In this document: positions 43,283 to 51,822 of the stretch, piece after piece
How the letters are laid out: the number at the start of each line of letters is the position of its first letter
How positions within the stretch are numbered: position 1 is the first letter of the stretch
Assembly (NCBI RefSeq): GCF_019801175.1
Contig: NZ_JAHVJR010000001.1
Location: forward strand, 992,001-1,056,000
DNA: 64,000 nucleotides
Reading direction: 5' to 3'
From: Vannielia litorea
GTDB taxonomy: Bacteria > Pseudomonadota > Alphaproteobacteria > Rhodobacterales > Rhodobacteraceae
Program-made: the position numbers and the translations under genes
Notes under the pieces: generated by a model
What the model was told of the DNA's origin: nothing
What the model saw: the letters and a program-made list of their open reading frames with translations, nothing else
Database searches by the model: none

Positions 43283-44670
43283 TTCGGGCCGATCATGTCT
43301 TCCGGGCGGACCACCTTGTCGAAGGTTTCGGCATCGACGAAGCCCAGTGCGATGGCCTCTTCCTTGAGGGTCGTGCCGTTCTTGTGGGCGGTCTTGGCGA
43401 CCTTGGTGGCGTTGTCGTAGCCGATGGTGGGGGCCAGCGCCGTGACCAGCATCAGGCTCTCTTCCATCAGCTTCTGGATGCGCGGCTTGTTGGCCTCGAT
43501 GCCCGAGAGCATCCGCTCGGTGAAGGAGGCGGCCACGTCGCCCAGCAGCTGGATCGACTGGAGCAGGTTGTAGCTCATCATCGGGTTGTAGACGTTCAGC
43601 TCGAAGTGGCCTTGGCTGCCGGCGAACTTGATCGCGGCGTCGTTGCCCATGACGTGGGCGGCCACTTGGGTCATCGCCTCGGCCTGGGTGGGGTTGACCT
43701 TGCCCGGCATGATCGAGCTGCCCGGCTCGTTCTCGGGCAGGATCAGCTCGCCAAGGCCGGAGCGGGGGCCGGAGCCGAGGAAGCGGATGTCGTTGGCGAT
43801 CTTGTACATCGCGCCTGCCACGGTGCTGAGCGCGCCGGAGAGGAAAACCATCGCGTCATGGGCGGCCAGCGCCTCGAACTTGTTGGGCGCGGTGACGAAG
43901 GGCAGGCCGGTGATCTTGGCCATGCCGGCGGCGACGGTCTCGCCCCAGCCCTTGTCGGTGTTCAGCCCGGTGCCCACGGCGGTGCCGCCCTGTGCCAGCT
44001 CGTAGATACCCGGCATGGCGGCCTCGATGCGCTTGATGCCGTTGCGGATTTGCGCGGCGTAGCCGGAGAACTCCTGCCCCAGCGTGAGCGGGGTGGCATC
44101 CTGCGTGTGGGTGCGGCCGATCTTGATGATGTCCTTGAACTCTTCGGCCTTCGCCTCCAGCCCTTCGGCGAGCTGGGTGAGGCCGGGCATCAGCACGTCG
44201 CGCACGCTCATCGCGGCGGCGATGTGCATGGCGGTGGGGAAGGTGTCGTTGGAGCTTTGCCCCATGTTGCAGTGGTCGTTCGGGTGGACCGGGTCCTTGG
44301 AGCCGATCACGCCGCCGAGGATCTCAATGGCGCGGTTGGCGATGACCTCGTTGGCGTTCATGTTCGACTGGGTGCCGGAGCCGGTCTGCCAGACCACGAG
44401 GGGGAAGTTGTCATCGAACTTGCCGGCGACCACCTCTGAGGCGGCCTCGATCACGGCCTCGGCCAGTTTGGCATCGAGCTTGCCGGTGGCCTTGTTGGCC
44501 TCGGCGCAAGCCTGCTTGATGACCCCGAGGGCGCGGACGATGGCCACGGGCTGCTTTTCCCAGCCGATGGGGAAGTTCATGATCGAACGCTGGGTCTGGG
44601 CGCCCCAGTACTTGTCGGAAGGAACTTCGAGTGGTCCGAAGCTGTCGGTCTCGGTGCGGGTATCGGCCAT
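43279..44670 (-). CDS. fumC: Fumarate hydratase class II
   Basis: A 463-residue fumarase that interconverts fumarate and malate in the TCA cycle without an iron-sulfur cluster. The signature GSSIMPGKVNPTQAEA, substrate-site QSSNDTFPTAMHIA and TGSGTQSNMNANEV are clear. The operon continues with the DUF4169 gene. Confidence 0.97.
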   Translation of the reverse strand: MADTRTETDSFGPLEVPSDKYWGAQTQRSIMNFPIGWEKQPVAIVRALGVIKQACAEANKATGKLDAKLAEAVIEAASEVVAGKFDDNFPLVVWQTGSGTQSNMNANEVIANRAIEILGGVIGSKDPVHPNDHCNMGQSSNDTFPTAMHIAAAMSVRDVLMPGLTQLAEGLEAKAEEFKDIIKIGRTHTQDATPLTLGQEFSGYAAQIRNGIKRIEAAMPGIYELAQGGTAVGTGLNTDKGWGETVAAGMAKITGLPFVTAPNKFEALAAHDAMVFLSGALSTVAGAMYKIANDIRFLGSGPRSGLGELILPENEPGSSIMPGKVNPTQAEAMTQVAAHVMGNDAAIKFAGSQGHFELNVYNPMMSYNLLQSIQLLGDVAASFTERMLSGIEANKPRIQKLMEESLMLVTALAPTIGYDNATKVAKTAHKNGTTLKEEAIALGFVDAETFDKVVRPEDMIGPK

Positions 44671-44815
44671 GGGTTGCGCCCCTTTGATGGTGATGTCGGG
44701 GGAGACATACCGAACCGGGCGGGGCGGTCAATGGCAGGTTAGCGCAAACGCTGCCAATCGCAGGCCATGGGGCGCCTCTTGGCGAGGACGGCACGACGGG
44801 CGGAGGCGCGGGCTT

Positions 44816-45373
44816 TTACTGCGCCCGGCGGGTAAACACCCAGACGTGCGCGGGCGGCAGGTTGGCCCAGGTGATGCCGCGGCGGCGGGCGGAGACGCCG
44901 AGTTCGGCCTGCATCTCGGGGCTGATCGGGCTGCCGGGGGAGTAGGTGATCTGGACGAAGATCGCGCCGGGGCGCATGACCTCCAGCGCGCGGCCCACCA
45001 CCTCGCGCTGGATCGTTGGGCGGGCCAGCACCGGCACGCCGGAGATCACGGCGCCCACACCGGAGAGGCCGATTTGCGAGATTTCCTGTGCCGGGCGGTT
45101 CAGCACGTTCACGCCGGGGAATTTTTGCCGGAGGGTTTCGCAGAAGCGTGCGTTGGTTTCCATGCAGGTGAGCCGGGAGGGATGCACGCCGCGCTCGAGG
45201 ATCGCCTTGGTGAAGACGCCGGTGCCCGGGCCGATCTCGACCACCGGGCCTTCGATCGCCTCCAGCCCCTCGGTCATCTTGCGGGCGACGGCGGCGGAGG
45301 AGGGGGCGATGGCGACCACCTCGCCGGGCTTGCGGAACATTTCGGAGAGAAACACTGCAAAATCGCTCGGCAT
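44816..45373 (-). CDS. Class I SAM-dependent methyltransferase, PmtA-like
   Basis: A 185-residue methyltransferase. N-terminal FLSEMFRKPGEVVAIAPSS and the SAM-binding VVEIGPGTGVFTKAIL resemble rhizobial phospholipid N-methyltransferase (PmtA), which makes phosphatidylcholine; an rRNA-type methyltransferase remains possible. ATG 45373 gives the family-like N-terminus; the frame stays open upstream. Confidence 0.8.
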   Translation of the reverse strand: MPSDFAVFLSEMFRKPGEVVAIAPSSAAVARKMTEGLEAIEGPVVEIGPGTGVFTKAILERGVHPSRLTCMETNARFCETLRQKFPGVNVLNRPAQEISQIGLSGVGAVISGVPVLARPTIQREVVGRALEVMRPGAIFVQITYSPGSPISPEMQAELGVSARRRGITWANLPPAHVWVFTRRAQ

Positions 45374-45458
45374 GGCGGGCCCTCTGGAGCTATGAGACTG
45401 GCTCCAGTTGCACCGGTGCCGTGCCTCCGGGCAAGCGGCGATGCGGGCTGTTACCGAA

Positions 45459-45476
45459 GTTTCACCGGCGTGAAAC
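45459..45476. promoter_or_regulatory. Palindromic GTTTCAC/GTGAAAC element upstream of the methyltransferase
   Basis: GTTTCAC-CGGC-GTGAAAC, a 7-bp perfect inverted repeat, is followed by further GTTTC copies at 45483 and 45494. It lies about 85 bases upstream of the methyltransferase start. It could be an operator or an RNA hairpin. Confidence 0.35.
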
Positions 45477-45531
45477 ACAGGTGTTTCAGGGCTGTTTCCA
45501 AACCATCAAGAACGGCGCCTTGTAGGCCAGG

Positions 45532-45825
45532 TCAGGCGGCGAGGTCGTAATGTTTGATGCTGCGCGACTCGACCAGCGCCTCCTCTGCCGGGTCGATATG
45601 CGGGGTGGTGTAGTCTTCGCCGACGAAGGCCTTGAGCGCATCGAGGCTCTCCCAGACCATCACGAAGCTGAACTCGCGCGGGGTCTCAGGCCTAGCTGCG
45701 CCGGGTAGCACCTGCACGATGCCCGGCGTGCCCTGCATCAGCGGAATTGCGGTGTCATGGAAGAAGCGGCTGAATGCCTCTTCCTTGCCGGGCCGGGTGA
45801 CGACCTGGAAAATGCGGATGATCAT
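45532..45825 (-). CDS. Antibiotic biosynthesis monooxygenase (ABM)-domain protein
   Basis: A 97-residue single ABM domain: IIRIFQVVTRPGKEEAFSRF, then a central FSFVMVWESLDALKAFVG. Such ferredoxin-fold dimers act as cofactor-free monooxygenases, haem-degrading enzymes or isomerases; the activity here is unassigned. ATG 45825 follows AAGGGGG. Confidence 0.85.
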   Translation of the reverse strand: MIIRIFQVVTRPGKEEAFSRFFHDTAIPLMQGTPGIVQVLPGAARPETPREFSFVMVWESLDALKAFVGEDYTTPHIDPAEEALVESRSIKHYDLAA

Positions 45826-45899
45826 GTGATTGCCCCCTTGGTTCGGATGCTCCCCGGGCCAGTATAGCACGGGAGCGCCGAAGCATGCGGGCGGGCCGG

Positions 45900-46370
45900 T
45901 TACTTGCGGAAGCTGTCGAGGCTCACGACCTCGGCGTCGTGCTGGCCTTCAGCCTCGTCCACGTCTTCGGCCATGGGGGCGGGGGCGACCTCTTCTTCGT
46001 CGTCCTCGTCATCTTCTTCCTGGCTCTCGAAGCGCAGGCCGAACTCGACGGAGGGGTCCACGAAGGTGGCGATGGCATCATAGGGGATGACCAGCCGCTC
46101 GGGTGCGTCGCCGAAGTTGAGAGTGACCGAGAAGCCATCGTCGGTCACGTCGAGATCATCGAACCAGTGCTGCATCACCACCGTCATCTCCTCGGGGTAG
46201 CGCTCGCGCAGCCAGTCGGCGATGTCGACGCCCTCGGCGCGGGTATCGAAGGTGATGAAGAAATGGTGCTGCCCCGGCAGGCCCCGATCTGCGACTTCGG
46301 CCAGCACATCGCGGATCAGGCTTCGCATCGCCCGGTGCATCAGTCTGCCGTAGTCGATTTCGGTGCTCAT
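45900..46370 (-). CDS. sspB: SspB, ClpXP adaptor protein (alphaproteobacterial type)
   Basis: A 156-residue SspB: EIDYGRLMHRAMRSLIRDVL at the N-terminus, HHFFITFDTRAEGVDIADWL and LNFGDAPERLVIPYDAIATFVDPSVEFGL in the tag-binding domain, then an acidic linker and a conserved C-terminal VVSLDSFRK that would dock on ClpX. It brings tmRNA-tagged proteins to ClpXP. The tmRNA gene itself is only about 1.8 kb away. Confidence 0.93.
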   Translation of the reverse strand: MSTEIDYGRLMHRAMRSLIRDVLAEVADRGLPGQHHFFITFDTRAEGVDIADWLRERYPEEMTVVMQHWFDDLDVTDDGFSVTLNFGDAPERLVIPYDAIATFVDPSVEFGLRFESQEEDDEDDEEEVAPAPMAEDVDEAEGQHDAEVVSLDSFRK

Positions 46371-46446
46371 CGGTGGGGAGGCCCTCAGGGTGTCGTCACG
46401 ATCAGCATAAGGGATTCGGACCTGATTGACAGGGCCGATTTGGCGC

Positions 46447-47691
46447 TCAGCCGAGGAGCGATGTGGCGAGCCCGGCGAGGGCCATGAGGGCGAGGGTGGT
46501 GGCCATGCCGAGGCGCAGGGCCAGCAGCAGGAGCGCGGCCAGCGCGGTGAGGGCAAAGGCCAGCGGCTGGGCGGTGGAGAGCACGGGCAGGGCGGGGCCG
46601 GTGGTGTGGACTTCGGCAAAGAGCACGTGCAGCGCGAACCAGAGCGAGAGGTTAGCGATGACGCCAACCACGGCGGCGGTGATCGCCCGCAGCGCGCCGG
46701 AGAGGCGAGGCTGGTGGGTGAGCCATTCGAGGTAGGGGGCGCCGGCGAAAATCCACAGGAAACAGGGGATGAAGGTGACCCAGAGGGTGAGCGCGGCGGC
46801 GGCCAGCGCGTTGGCGGTGCTCACCTTGGCCCCGGCGAGGGTGGCGACGAATTCGGTGACGAGGATCAGAGGGCCGGGCGTGGTTTCGGCCAGACCCAGC
46901 GCGTCGATCATCTCGGGCGTGGTGAGCCAGCCGTGGGTGCCGACGACCTCCTGCGTCATGTAGGCCAGCACGGCGTAGGCGCCGCCGAAGGTGACGACGG
47001 CGAGCTTGGAGAAGAACAGGCCGAGCTGGGTGAGCAGGTCGGAGTGTGTGAGGAGGGCGAAGGGGGCGGCCCAGAAGGTGAGGAAAATGACCACGGTCAG
47101 CGCGGTGCGGCGGGCGGTGCCCGGCGGGAGGAGCGGCGCGGGGGTATCCGCGCGGGTGGTGCTGCGGAAGGCGCCCCAGAGCGCAGCCCCGGCGATGATG
47201 AGCGGGAAGGGCAGGCGGAGCGCGTAGATGGCGAGGAAAGCGAGGGCGGCCAGCGCCGCGCCCTCGGCCATGTATCCCGGCCCGAAGGCGCGTTTGGCGA
47301 CCTTGATGAGGGCCTGCACAACGATCACCACCACTGCGGCCTGGATGCCGAGAAAGAGGCTTTGAACGAGCGGGACTTGCCCCCAGGTGGCATAGGCCAA
47401 GGCAAGGGCCAGCACCACCAGCGCGCCGGGCAGCACGAAGAGCGTGCCTGCGATCAGCCCGCCGAGGACGCCCCGCAGCCGCCAGCCCGCGTAGGTGCAG
47501 AGCTGCATCGCCTCAGGGCCGGGGAGCATCATGCAGAAGGAGAGGGCAGAGAGGTATTGCTTTTCGGTCAGCCAAGCCCGGCGCTCGACCAGCTCTTCAT
47601 GCATCAGCGCGATCTGCGCCGCCGGGCCGCCGAAGGAGAGGACGCCGATGCGGGCGAAGGTGCGGGTGAGGGTGGAGAGGGGGACGGTCAT
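46447..47691 (-). CDS. chrA: Chromate transporter ChrA
   Basis: A 414-residue membrane protein with two homologous chromate-transporter halves: FARIGVLSFGGPAAQIALMHEELVE with MMLPGPEAMQLCTYAGWR, and LAVVTFGGAYAVLAYM with GLAETTPGPLILVTEF. It exports chromate in exchange for protons or sulfate. ATG 47691 gives the usual N-terminus; an in-frame ATG at 47745 lacks a clear ribosome-binding site. Confidence 0.93.
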   Translation of the reverse strand: MTVPLSTLTRTFARIGVLSFGGPAAQIALMHEELVERRAWLTEKQYLSALSFCMMLPGPEAMQLCTYAGWRLRGVLGGLIAGTLFVLPGALVVLALALAYATWGQVPLVQSLFLGIQAAVVVIVVQALIKVAKRAFGPGYMAEGAALAALAFLAIYALRLPFPLIIAGAALWGAFRSTTRADTPAPLLPPGTARRTALTVVIFLTFWAAPFALLTHSDLLTQLGLFFSKLAVVTFGGAYAVLAYMTQEVVGTHGWLTTPEMIDALGLAETTPGPLILVTEFVATLAGAKVSTANALAAAALTLWVTFIPCFLWIFAGAPYLEWLTHQPRLSGALRAITAAVVGVIANLSLWFALHVLFAEVHTTGPALPVLSTAQPLAFALTALAALLLLALRLGMATTLALMALAGLATSLLG

Positions 47692-47774
47692 GGCAGGGGC
47701 ATGACGGGGGAATGTGACGGGGAAGTAAAGTGCAGAGGCGCTCATTGCTGGCCGAAGGACTTTGCGAAGATGCC

Positions 47775-48065
47775 TCAGTCGTTTGCAACAGTGATCAAGA
47801 CAAATCCAAGTACAAATGAGTAGACCGCAACGTTTGCATCCAACACTGCACGCACGATTTTGCGTAGCCCAAGCCCCTCAACGAAAGTCGGCCCGTACAA
47901 TCTGCATTCCTCCACAGGCTCATCACAGAACGTCTCACCAAAGATAGCGAAACCATCAAACTCTGGAAACTCAGCGAACTGCAACCAGTGGATACAATAC
48001 CAAGCCAATAGGCCAAGTGTTCCAAGGATACAGCAGATGCCAGCGATTCCGATCAGTAGCCTCAT
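47775..48065 (-). CDS. Small two-helix membrane protein next to tmRNA
   Basis: A 96-residue protein with a hydrophobic helix at each end (MRLLIGIAGICCILGTLGLL and AVYSFVLGFVLITV) and a central soluble stretch with two cysteines (FCDEPVEECRLYG). The base composition is more AT-rich than its neighbours, suggesting later acquisition. No family is recognised. Confidence 0.65.
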   Translation of the reverse strand: MRLLIGIAGICCILGTLGLLAWYCIHWLQFAEFPEFDGFAIFGETFCDEPVEECRLYGPTFVEGLGLRKIVRAVLDANVAVYSFVLGFVLITVAND

Positions 48066-48164
48066 CTCACACCCCAAAACTGAGTAATCTGTTTTGCCAC
48101 GTGAGAAAATGAGACGGGTGGAGCCGTGTCAATGTCAGCGTGCGGGCGATGGCTGGAGAGAAAT

Positions 48165-48481
48165 AAAGTGCAGGCTTCTGTTGCCAGGTGCCTGCGAACC
48201 CCGCCTTACCTGGCTAGAGGCAAGGACTTAAGATTTCGATCTTTCGCGCTGCTTAAGCAGCGAGAGCGACCGGAGCACGATTGTCGTTGGCAATTATGCT
48301 TAACGGACCGATATCGGTGGTACCTCACCGAGACAAAGCAAACCCCTTTAGACGTTCGTCGATCCTGTTTCGGCCCCATGATCCCCCAACGAGAGAGTTT
48401 TGGTGGAGCCGCCGGGTACCGCCCCCGGGTCCGATCCGATTATTACGAGCGCGTTTATGTCCATAGTCCCGTTGCCGGAAC
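48165..48481 (-). ncRNA. ssrA: tmRNA, circularly permuted two-piece (alphaproteobacterial) form
   Basis: Read on the minus strand, the acceptor half comes first and ends ...CGGCTCC-ACCA (3' CCA at 48401). A short spacer follows, then the coding half begins GGGGCCGAAACAGGATCGACG at 48377. GGGGCCG pairs with CGGCTCC to form the seven-pair acceptor stem (one G-U). The tag ORF runs 48291-48253 and encodes ANDNRAPVALAA-stop, ending in LAA for ClpXP recognition. Downstream sequence forms pseudoknot-like hairpins. After processing, the two pieces pair to act on stalled ribosomes. The outer limits are estimated: the 5' end from the promoter, the 3' end to about 15 bases. Confidence 0.96.
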
Positions 48482-48487
48482 GCTCCA

Positions 48488-48516
48488 GATATAGGCCCGG
48501 GGGTCGGGCATTTCAA
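48488..48516 (-). promoter_or_regulatory. Sigma-70 promoter of ssrA
   Basis: On the minus strand TTGAAA (48516-48511) and TATATC (48493-48488) are separated by exactly 17 bases. The predicted start is about 48481, just before the acceptor half of the tmRNA. Confidence 0.8.
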
Positions 48517-48595
48517 GGCGCTTTGCGGATCGGGCGGCTGCGGGTAAGGTCGGGGCATTGTCAATTTGATCCAAGTTTTTCAGGGGAGTTACCAG

Positions 48596-49237
48596 ATGAA
48601 AAACCCTTTTGTTCTCAGCGCTTTCGCGGTTGTTCTTGCCGCGCCTGCATGGGCGGAGAGCGAGGCGCCGGGCTGTTCGGACTATAGCGAGGACAAGGCG
48701 GCGTGGAGCTGCTTTTGCGCGGCCGATGCGCCCACAGGTTCGGTCTGGGGTTCGGGGCCTTACACGGCTGACAGCAACGTCTGCGCTGCGGCCCGCCACG
48801 CGGGGGTGATCGGGCCGGAGGGCGGCATGGTTGCGCTGGAAACGGTCGATGGGCAGGCGAGCTACAGCGGCTCGGAGGCCAACGGGGTGGTGACGCGCGA
48901 CTGGGGCAGCTTCGGCAAATCCATCGCCTTCCCGCCGCCTGCCGCCAGCTCGGACCTTGCGCAATGCGGGCGCTTTCCGAGCGGCACGGAGAGCCACGCC
49001 TGCTTCTGCCCGGCGGATGCCAGCAAGCAGCGCGATGTTTGGGGCTCGGGGCCCTACACCGGCGACAGCGACATCTGCGCGGCGGCCTTCCATGCGGGCG
49101 CGATCGACGCCGGGGGCGGCGAAGTGAGCGTGCTGCGCGTGCCGGGGCTGAAGGCCTACAGCGCCAGCGAGGTGGGCGGCGTGGCCACCGGCGACTGGGG
49201 CGGATACGACTTTTCGATCGTCTTCAACCGCAACTGA
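48596..49237 (+). CDS. Secreted protein with two LCCL domains
   Basis: A 213-residue protein with a signal peptide (MKNPFVLSAFAVVLAAPAWA) and two tandem repeats of about 90 residues, each with two close cysteines (CFCAADA / CFCPADA), VWGSGPYTxDSxxCAAAxHAG, and a Ser-Glu-x-x-Gly-Val-x-T-x-DWG ending. This is the LCCL domain pattern, a lipid- or ligand-binding fold first seen in animal proteins. ATG 48596 follows GGGGAG. The role in bacteria is unknown. Confidence 0.87.
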   Translation: MKNPFVLSAFAVVLAAPAWAESEAPGCSDYSEDKAAWSCFCAADAPTGSVWGSGPYTADSNVCAAARHAGVIGPEGGMVALETVDGQASYSGSEANGVVTRDWGSFGKSIAFPPPAASSDLAQCGRFPSGTESHACFCPADASKQRDVWGSGPYTGDSDICAAAFHAGAIDAGGGEVSVLRVPGLKAYSASEVGGVATGDWGGYDFSIVFNRN

Positions 49238-49252
49238 CCCCGCGACATTCTG

Positions 49253-49286
49253 GCCCCTGACGGAGGCCCCGTCGGGGGCTAGATTT
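49253..49286 (+). terminator. Probable terminator after the LCCL gene
   Basis: An 11-pair hairpin (GCCCCTGACGG / CCGTCGGGGGC, loop AGGCC) lies 16 bases after the stop. Only a weak T-run (ATTT) follows, so efficiency is uncertain. It lies immediately before mbfA. Confidence 0.5.
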
Positions 49287-49291
49287 GCGCC

Positions 49292-50269
49292 ATGCTCAGT
49301 TATTTCTCCTCTCGCAAGCGTTTCTCGGACCTGACCGAGCAGGAGGTGCTGGCGCTCGCGATCTCTTCGGAGGAGGACGATGCGCGGATTTACCGGGGCT
49401 TTGCCGAGCGGCTGCGCGCGGAGTTTCCGGGTACGGCTAAGATGTTTGAAGAGATGGCGCGGGAGGAAGACGGCCACCGGCGCAGGCTCATCGAGCGGCA
49501 TCAGGCGCGGTTCGGCGAGGTGATTCCGCTGATCCGGCGCGAGCATGTGAGCGGCTATTACGCCCGCCGCCCGGTGTGGCTGGCCGAGAACCTGCCGCTG
49601 GAGAAGATGCGCGCGCTGGCCTTCGACATGGAGCGGCAGGCCGAAGCCTTTTACCGCTCGGCGGCGGCCCGGACCAAGGACGCTGAAACCCGCAAGCTGC
49701 TGGGCGATCTGGCTGCCGCCGAGGCGGGCCACGAGAAGAAGGCCGAGGCGCTGGAGGCGCGGCATCTGGACGGCGAGACCCGGGCGGATGAGGACCAGTC
49801 GGCACACCGGCAGTTTGTGCTGACATGGGTGCAGCCCGGCCTAGCGGGGCTGATGGACGGCTCGGTGAGCACGCTGGCGCCGATCTTTGCCACCGCCTTC
49901 GCCACACAAAACCCGTGGACGACCTTTCTCGTTGGCCTCGCGGCCTCGGTCGGTGCGGGTATTTCGATGGGGTTCACCGAAGCGGCAAGCGACGATGGCC
50001 AGCTCTCGGGGCGCGGCGCGCCGTGGAAGCGCGGCGTCGCCTCTGGCGTGATGACGACTCTGGGCGGGCTGGGCCACGCGCTGCCCTACCTGATCCCGCA
50101 TTTCTGGACGGCGACGGTGATCGCGCTGATCGTCGTCTTCGTCGAACTCTGGGCGATTGCCTGGATCCAGAACCGCTACATGGAAACCCCCTTCTTCCGG
50201 GCTGCCTTGCAAGTGGTGCTGGGCGGCGCGCTGGTGCTGGGGGCGGGGATATTGATCGGCGGCGGATAG
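49292..50269 (+). CDS. mbfA: Membrane-bound ferritin-like iron exporter MbfA
   Basis: A 325-residue fusion. Residues 1-165 are a rubrerythrin/ferritin-like di-iron domain (AISSEEDDARIYRGFAERL, EMAREEDGHRRRL, ERQAEAFYRSA, AEAGHEKKAEAL) and the rest is a VIT1-like membrane domain (PGLAGLMDGSVSTLAPIFATAF, VGAGISMGFTEAAS). MbfA exports iron and protects against peroxide stress in rhizobia, under Irr control. No clear Irr box is seen upstream here. Confidence 0.94.
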   Translation: MLSYFSSRKRFSDLTEQEVLALAISSEEDDARIYRGFAERLRAEFPGTAKMFEEMAREEDGHRRRLIERHQARFGEVIPLIRREHVSGYYARRPVWLAENLPLEKMRALAFDMERQAEAFYRSAAARTKDAETRKLLGDLAAAEAGHEKKAEALEARHLDGETRADEDQSAHRQFVLTWVQPGLAGLMDGSVSTLAPIFATAFATQNPWTTFLVGLAASVGAGISMGFTEAASDDGQLSGRGAPWKRGVASGVMTTLGGLGHALPYLIPHFWTATVIALIVVFVELWAIAWIQNRYMETPFFRAALQVVLGGALVLGAGILIGGG

Positions 50270-50283
50270 ACGGCCCCTCGCGT

Positions 50284-50901
50284 TTACTCGTCAGGGTCGA
50301 TCAGGCCGAGGCCGCGCAGGTAGATGCCGATGCCGGATTCCAGCAGGTCTTCAGGCGGGAAGGGCGCGCGGGTGCCGGGGCTGCCGCGGGCGAAAAGCTC
50401 CACCACGCCATGCGACATGGCCCAGATGTGGGCGGAGAACATCGCGGCGGGCGGGCGCTTTTCGGGCGGGAGCCTGTCGGCCAGCCCGGCGGCGGCGCGC
50501 TCAAGCACGGCCTGCGCGCGGGCGGCACCGCGGGCGAGGTCGGGATCGCGGGCGAGCGAGAGGCCAGCCTCGAACATCGCCTGATAATGGCCGGGGAACT
50601 TGCGGGCGAAGGCGAGATAGGCGCGCCCGGTCGCCTCGAAGCTGGCGATGGCGGAGGGCTGGCCCTCGTCATAGGCGTGTTCCATCACGTCGCCGAAGAT
50701 CGCGTAGCCCTGCTTGGCCACCTCGGCCAGCAGGTCTTCTCGCCCCTCGAAATGGCGGTAGACGGCGGCCGGGGTCACGCCTGCGTCCTTCGCCGCCTCG
50801 GAGAGGGTGAAGCCCTGCGGCCCCTTCTCCTCGATCAGCCGGATCGCTGCCTCCACCAGAGCCTGGCGGAGATTGCCGTGATGGTAACCGCGCCGGGGCA
50901 T
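50284..50901 (-). CDS. TetR-family transcriptional regulator
   Basis: A 205-residue TetR protein: helix-turn-helix GFTLSEAAKDAGVTPAAVYRHFEGREDLLAEVA and a C-terminal ligand domain resembling TetR_C_33 (WHG). Its start codon overlaps the ppk2 stop by one base, so it is translated from the ppk2 mRNA. Target unknown. Confidence 0.9.
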   Translation of the reverse strand: MPRRGYHHGNLRQALVEAAIRLIEEKGPQGFTLSEAAKDAGVTPAAVYRHFEGREDLLAEVAKQGYAIFGDVMEHAYDEGQPSAIASFEATGRAYLAFARKFPGHYQAMFEAGLSLARDPDLARGAARAQAVLERAAAGLADRLPPEKRPPAAMFSAHIWAMSHGVVELFARGSPGTRAPFPPEDLLESGIGIYLRGLGLIDPDE

Positions 50902-51770
50902 CAGGCCGACCAGATCTCCGGGCCGCCGCAGATCTTGGGATCGGGCGTTTTGACCACGGCCTCATCCTTGCCGGTGTAATCCAGCCGGGAGAGCACAGCG
51001 CGGATGGCGGCTATGCGGGCGCGGCGCTTGTCGTCGGAGCGGATCACCGTCCACGGGTTGCGGGCGGTGTGGCTCATGGCGAAGGTCTCGCGAATGGCGG
51101 CGGAATACTCCTCCCACTTCTTCAGGCCTTCCACGTCGATCCACGACAGCTTCCATTGTTTCAGCGGGTCGCTCTCGCGGGCCAGAAAGCGGGAGAGTTG
51201 CTCGGCGCGGCCCACGTTCAGCCAGATCTTGAACAGGTGGATGCCGTCCTCGCTCACCATCTGCTCGAAGCCGGGAAGCTGGTTGAAGAAGTGCCGCCGC
51301 TGGGTGTCGGTGCAGAAGCCGAAGACCTTTTCGACCACGCCGCGGTTGTACCAGCTGCGGTCGAACATGGTGAACTCGCCGCCTGCGGGCAGTTGCCGGA
51401 CGTAGCGCTGGAAGTACCACTCGCTGGCTTCCTTGTCGGTCGGCTTGGAAAGCGCGACGACGCGGGCTGAGCGGGGGTTGAGGTTTTCGCGGAAGCGCTT
51501 GATCGTGCCGCCTTTTCCGGCGGCATCGCGGCCCTCGAAGACCACGGCCACGCGGGCGCCGGTTTCCTTGACCCATGCGAGCATTTTCACCAGTTCGACC
51601 TGAAGCGCCTCCAGCGTGGCCTCATACTCTTTCTTGTCCATCCGTTTGTCGTAGGGATAGGCCTCTAGGATGGTCTTGCCCTTGGCCGATTTCACCGCCT
51701 CCCGCACGTCTTCGGGGGCTTCGTCGGTGAAGAATTTCGAGATTGCGCCGTCGAAGGGAAGGTTGGTCAT
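50901..51770 (-). CDS. ppk2: Polyphosphate kinase 2
   Basis: A 289-residue PPK2 that transfers phosphate between polyphosphate and nucleotides. Walker A is FEGRDAAGKGGTIKRF, with a lid motif YFQRYVRQLPAGGEFTMFDRSWYNRGVVE and IHLFKIWLNVGRAEQ. ATG 51770 gives family length; the longer frame overlaps the upstream hydrolase gene. It precedes and overlaps a TetR gene. Confidence 0.94.
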   Translation of the reverse strand: MTNLPFDGAISKFFTDEAPEDVREAVKSAKGKTILEAYPYDKRMDKKEYEATLEALQVELVKMLAWVKETGARVAVVFEGRDAAGKGGTIKRFRENLNPRSARVVALSKPTDKEASEWYFQRYVRQLPAGGEFTMFDRSWYNRGVVEKVFGFCTDTQRRHFFNQLPGFEQMVSEDGIHLFKIWLNVGRAEQLSRFLARESDPLKQWKLSWIDVEGLKKWEEYSAAIRETFAMSHTARNPWTVIRSDDKRRARIAAIRAVLSRLDYTGKDEAVVKTPDPKICGGPEIWSA

Positions 51771-51822
51771 GGGGCGGTCCAAGCGGTTGAAAAGGCTTGG
51801 GCAGTATGGGCGCGCGGGGCGC

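Noticed and set aside
48126..48494. A 122-codon plus-strand frame in the gap before the LCCL gene
   Set aside because: It is antisense to the tmRNA, whose tag, acceptor stem and promoter account for the sequence.
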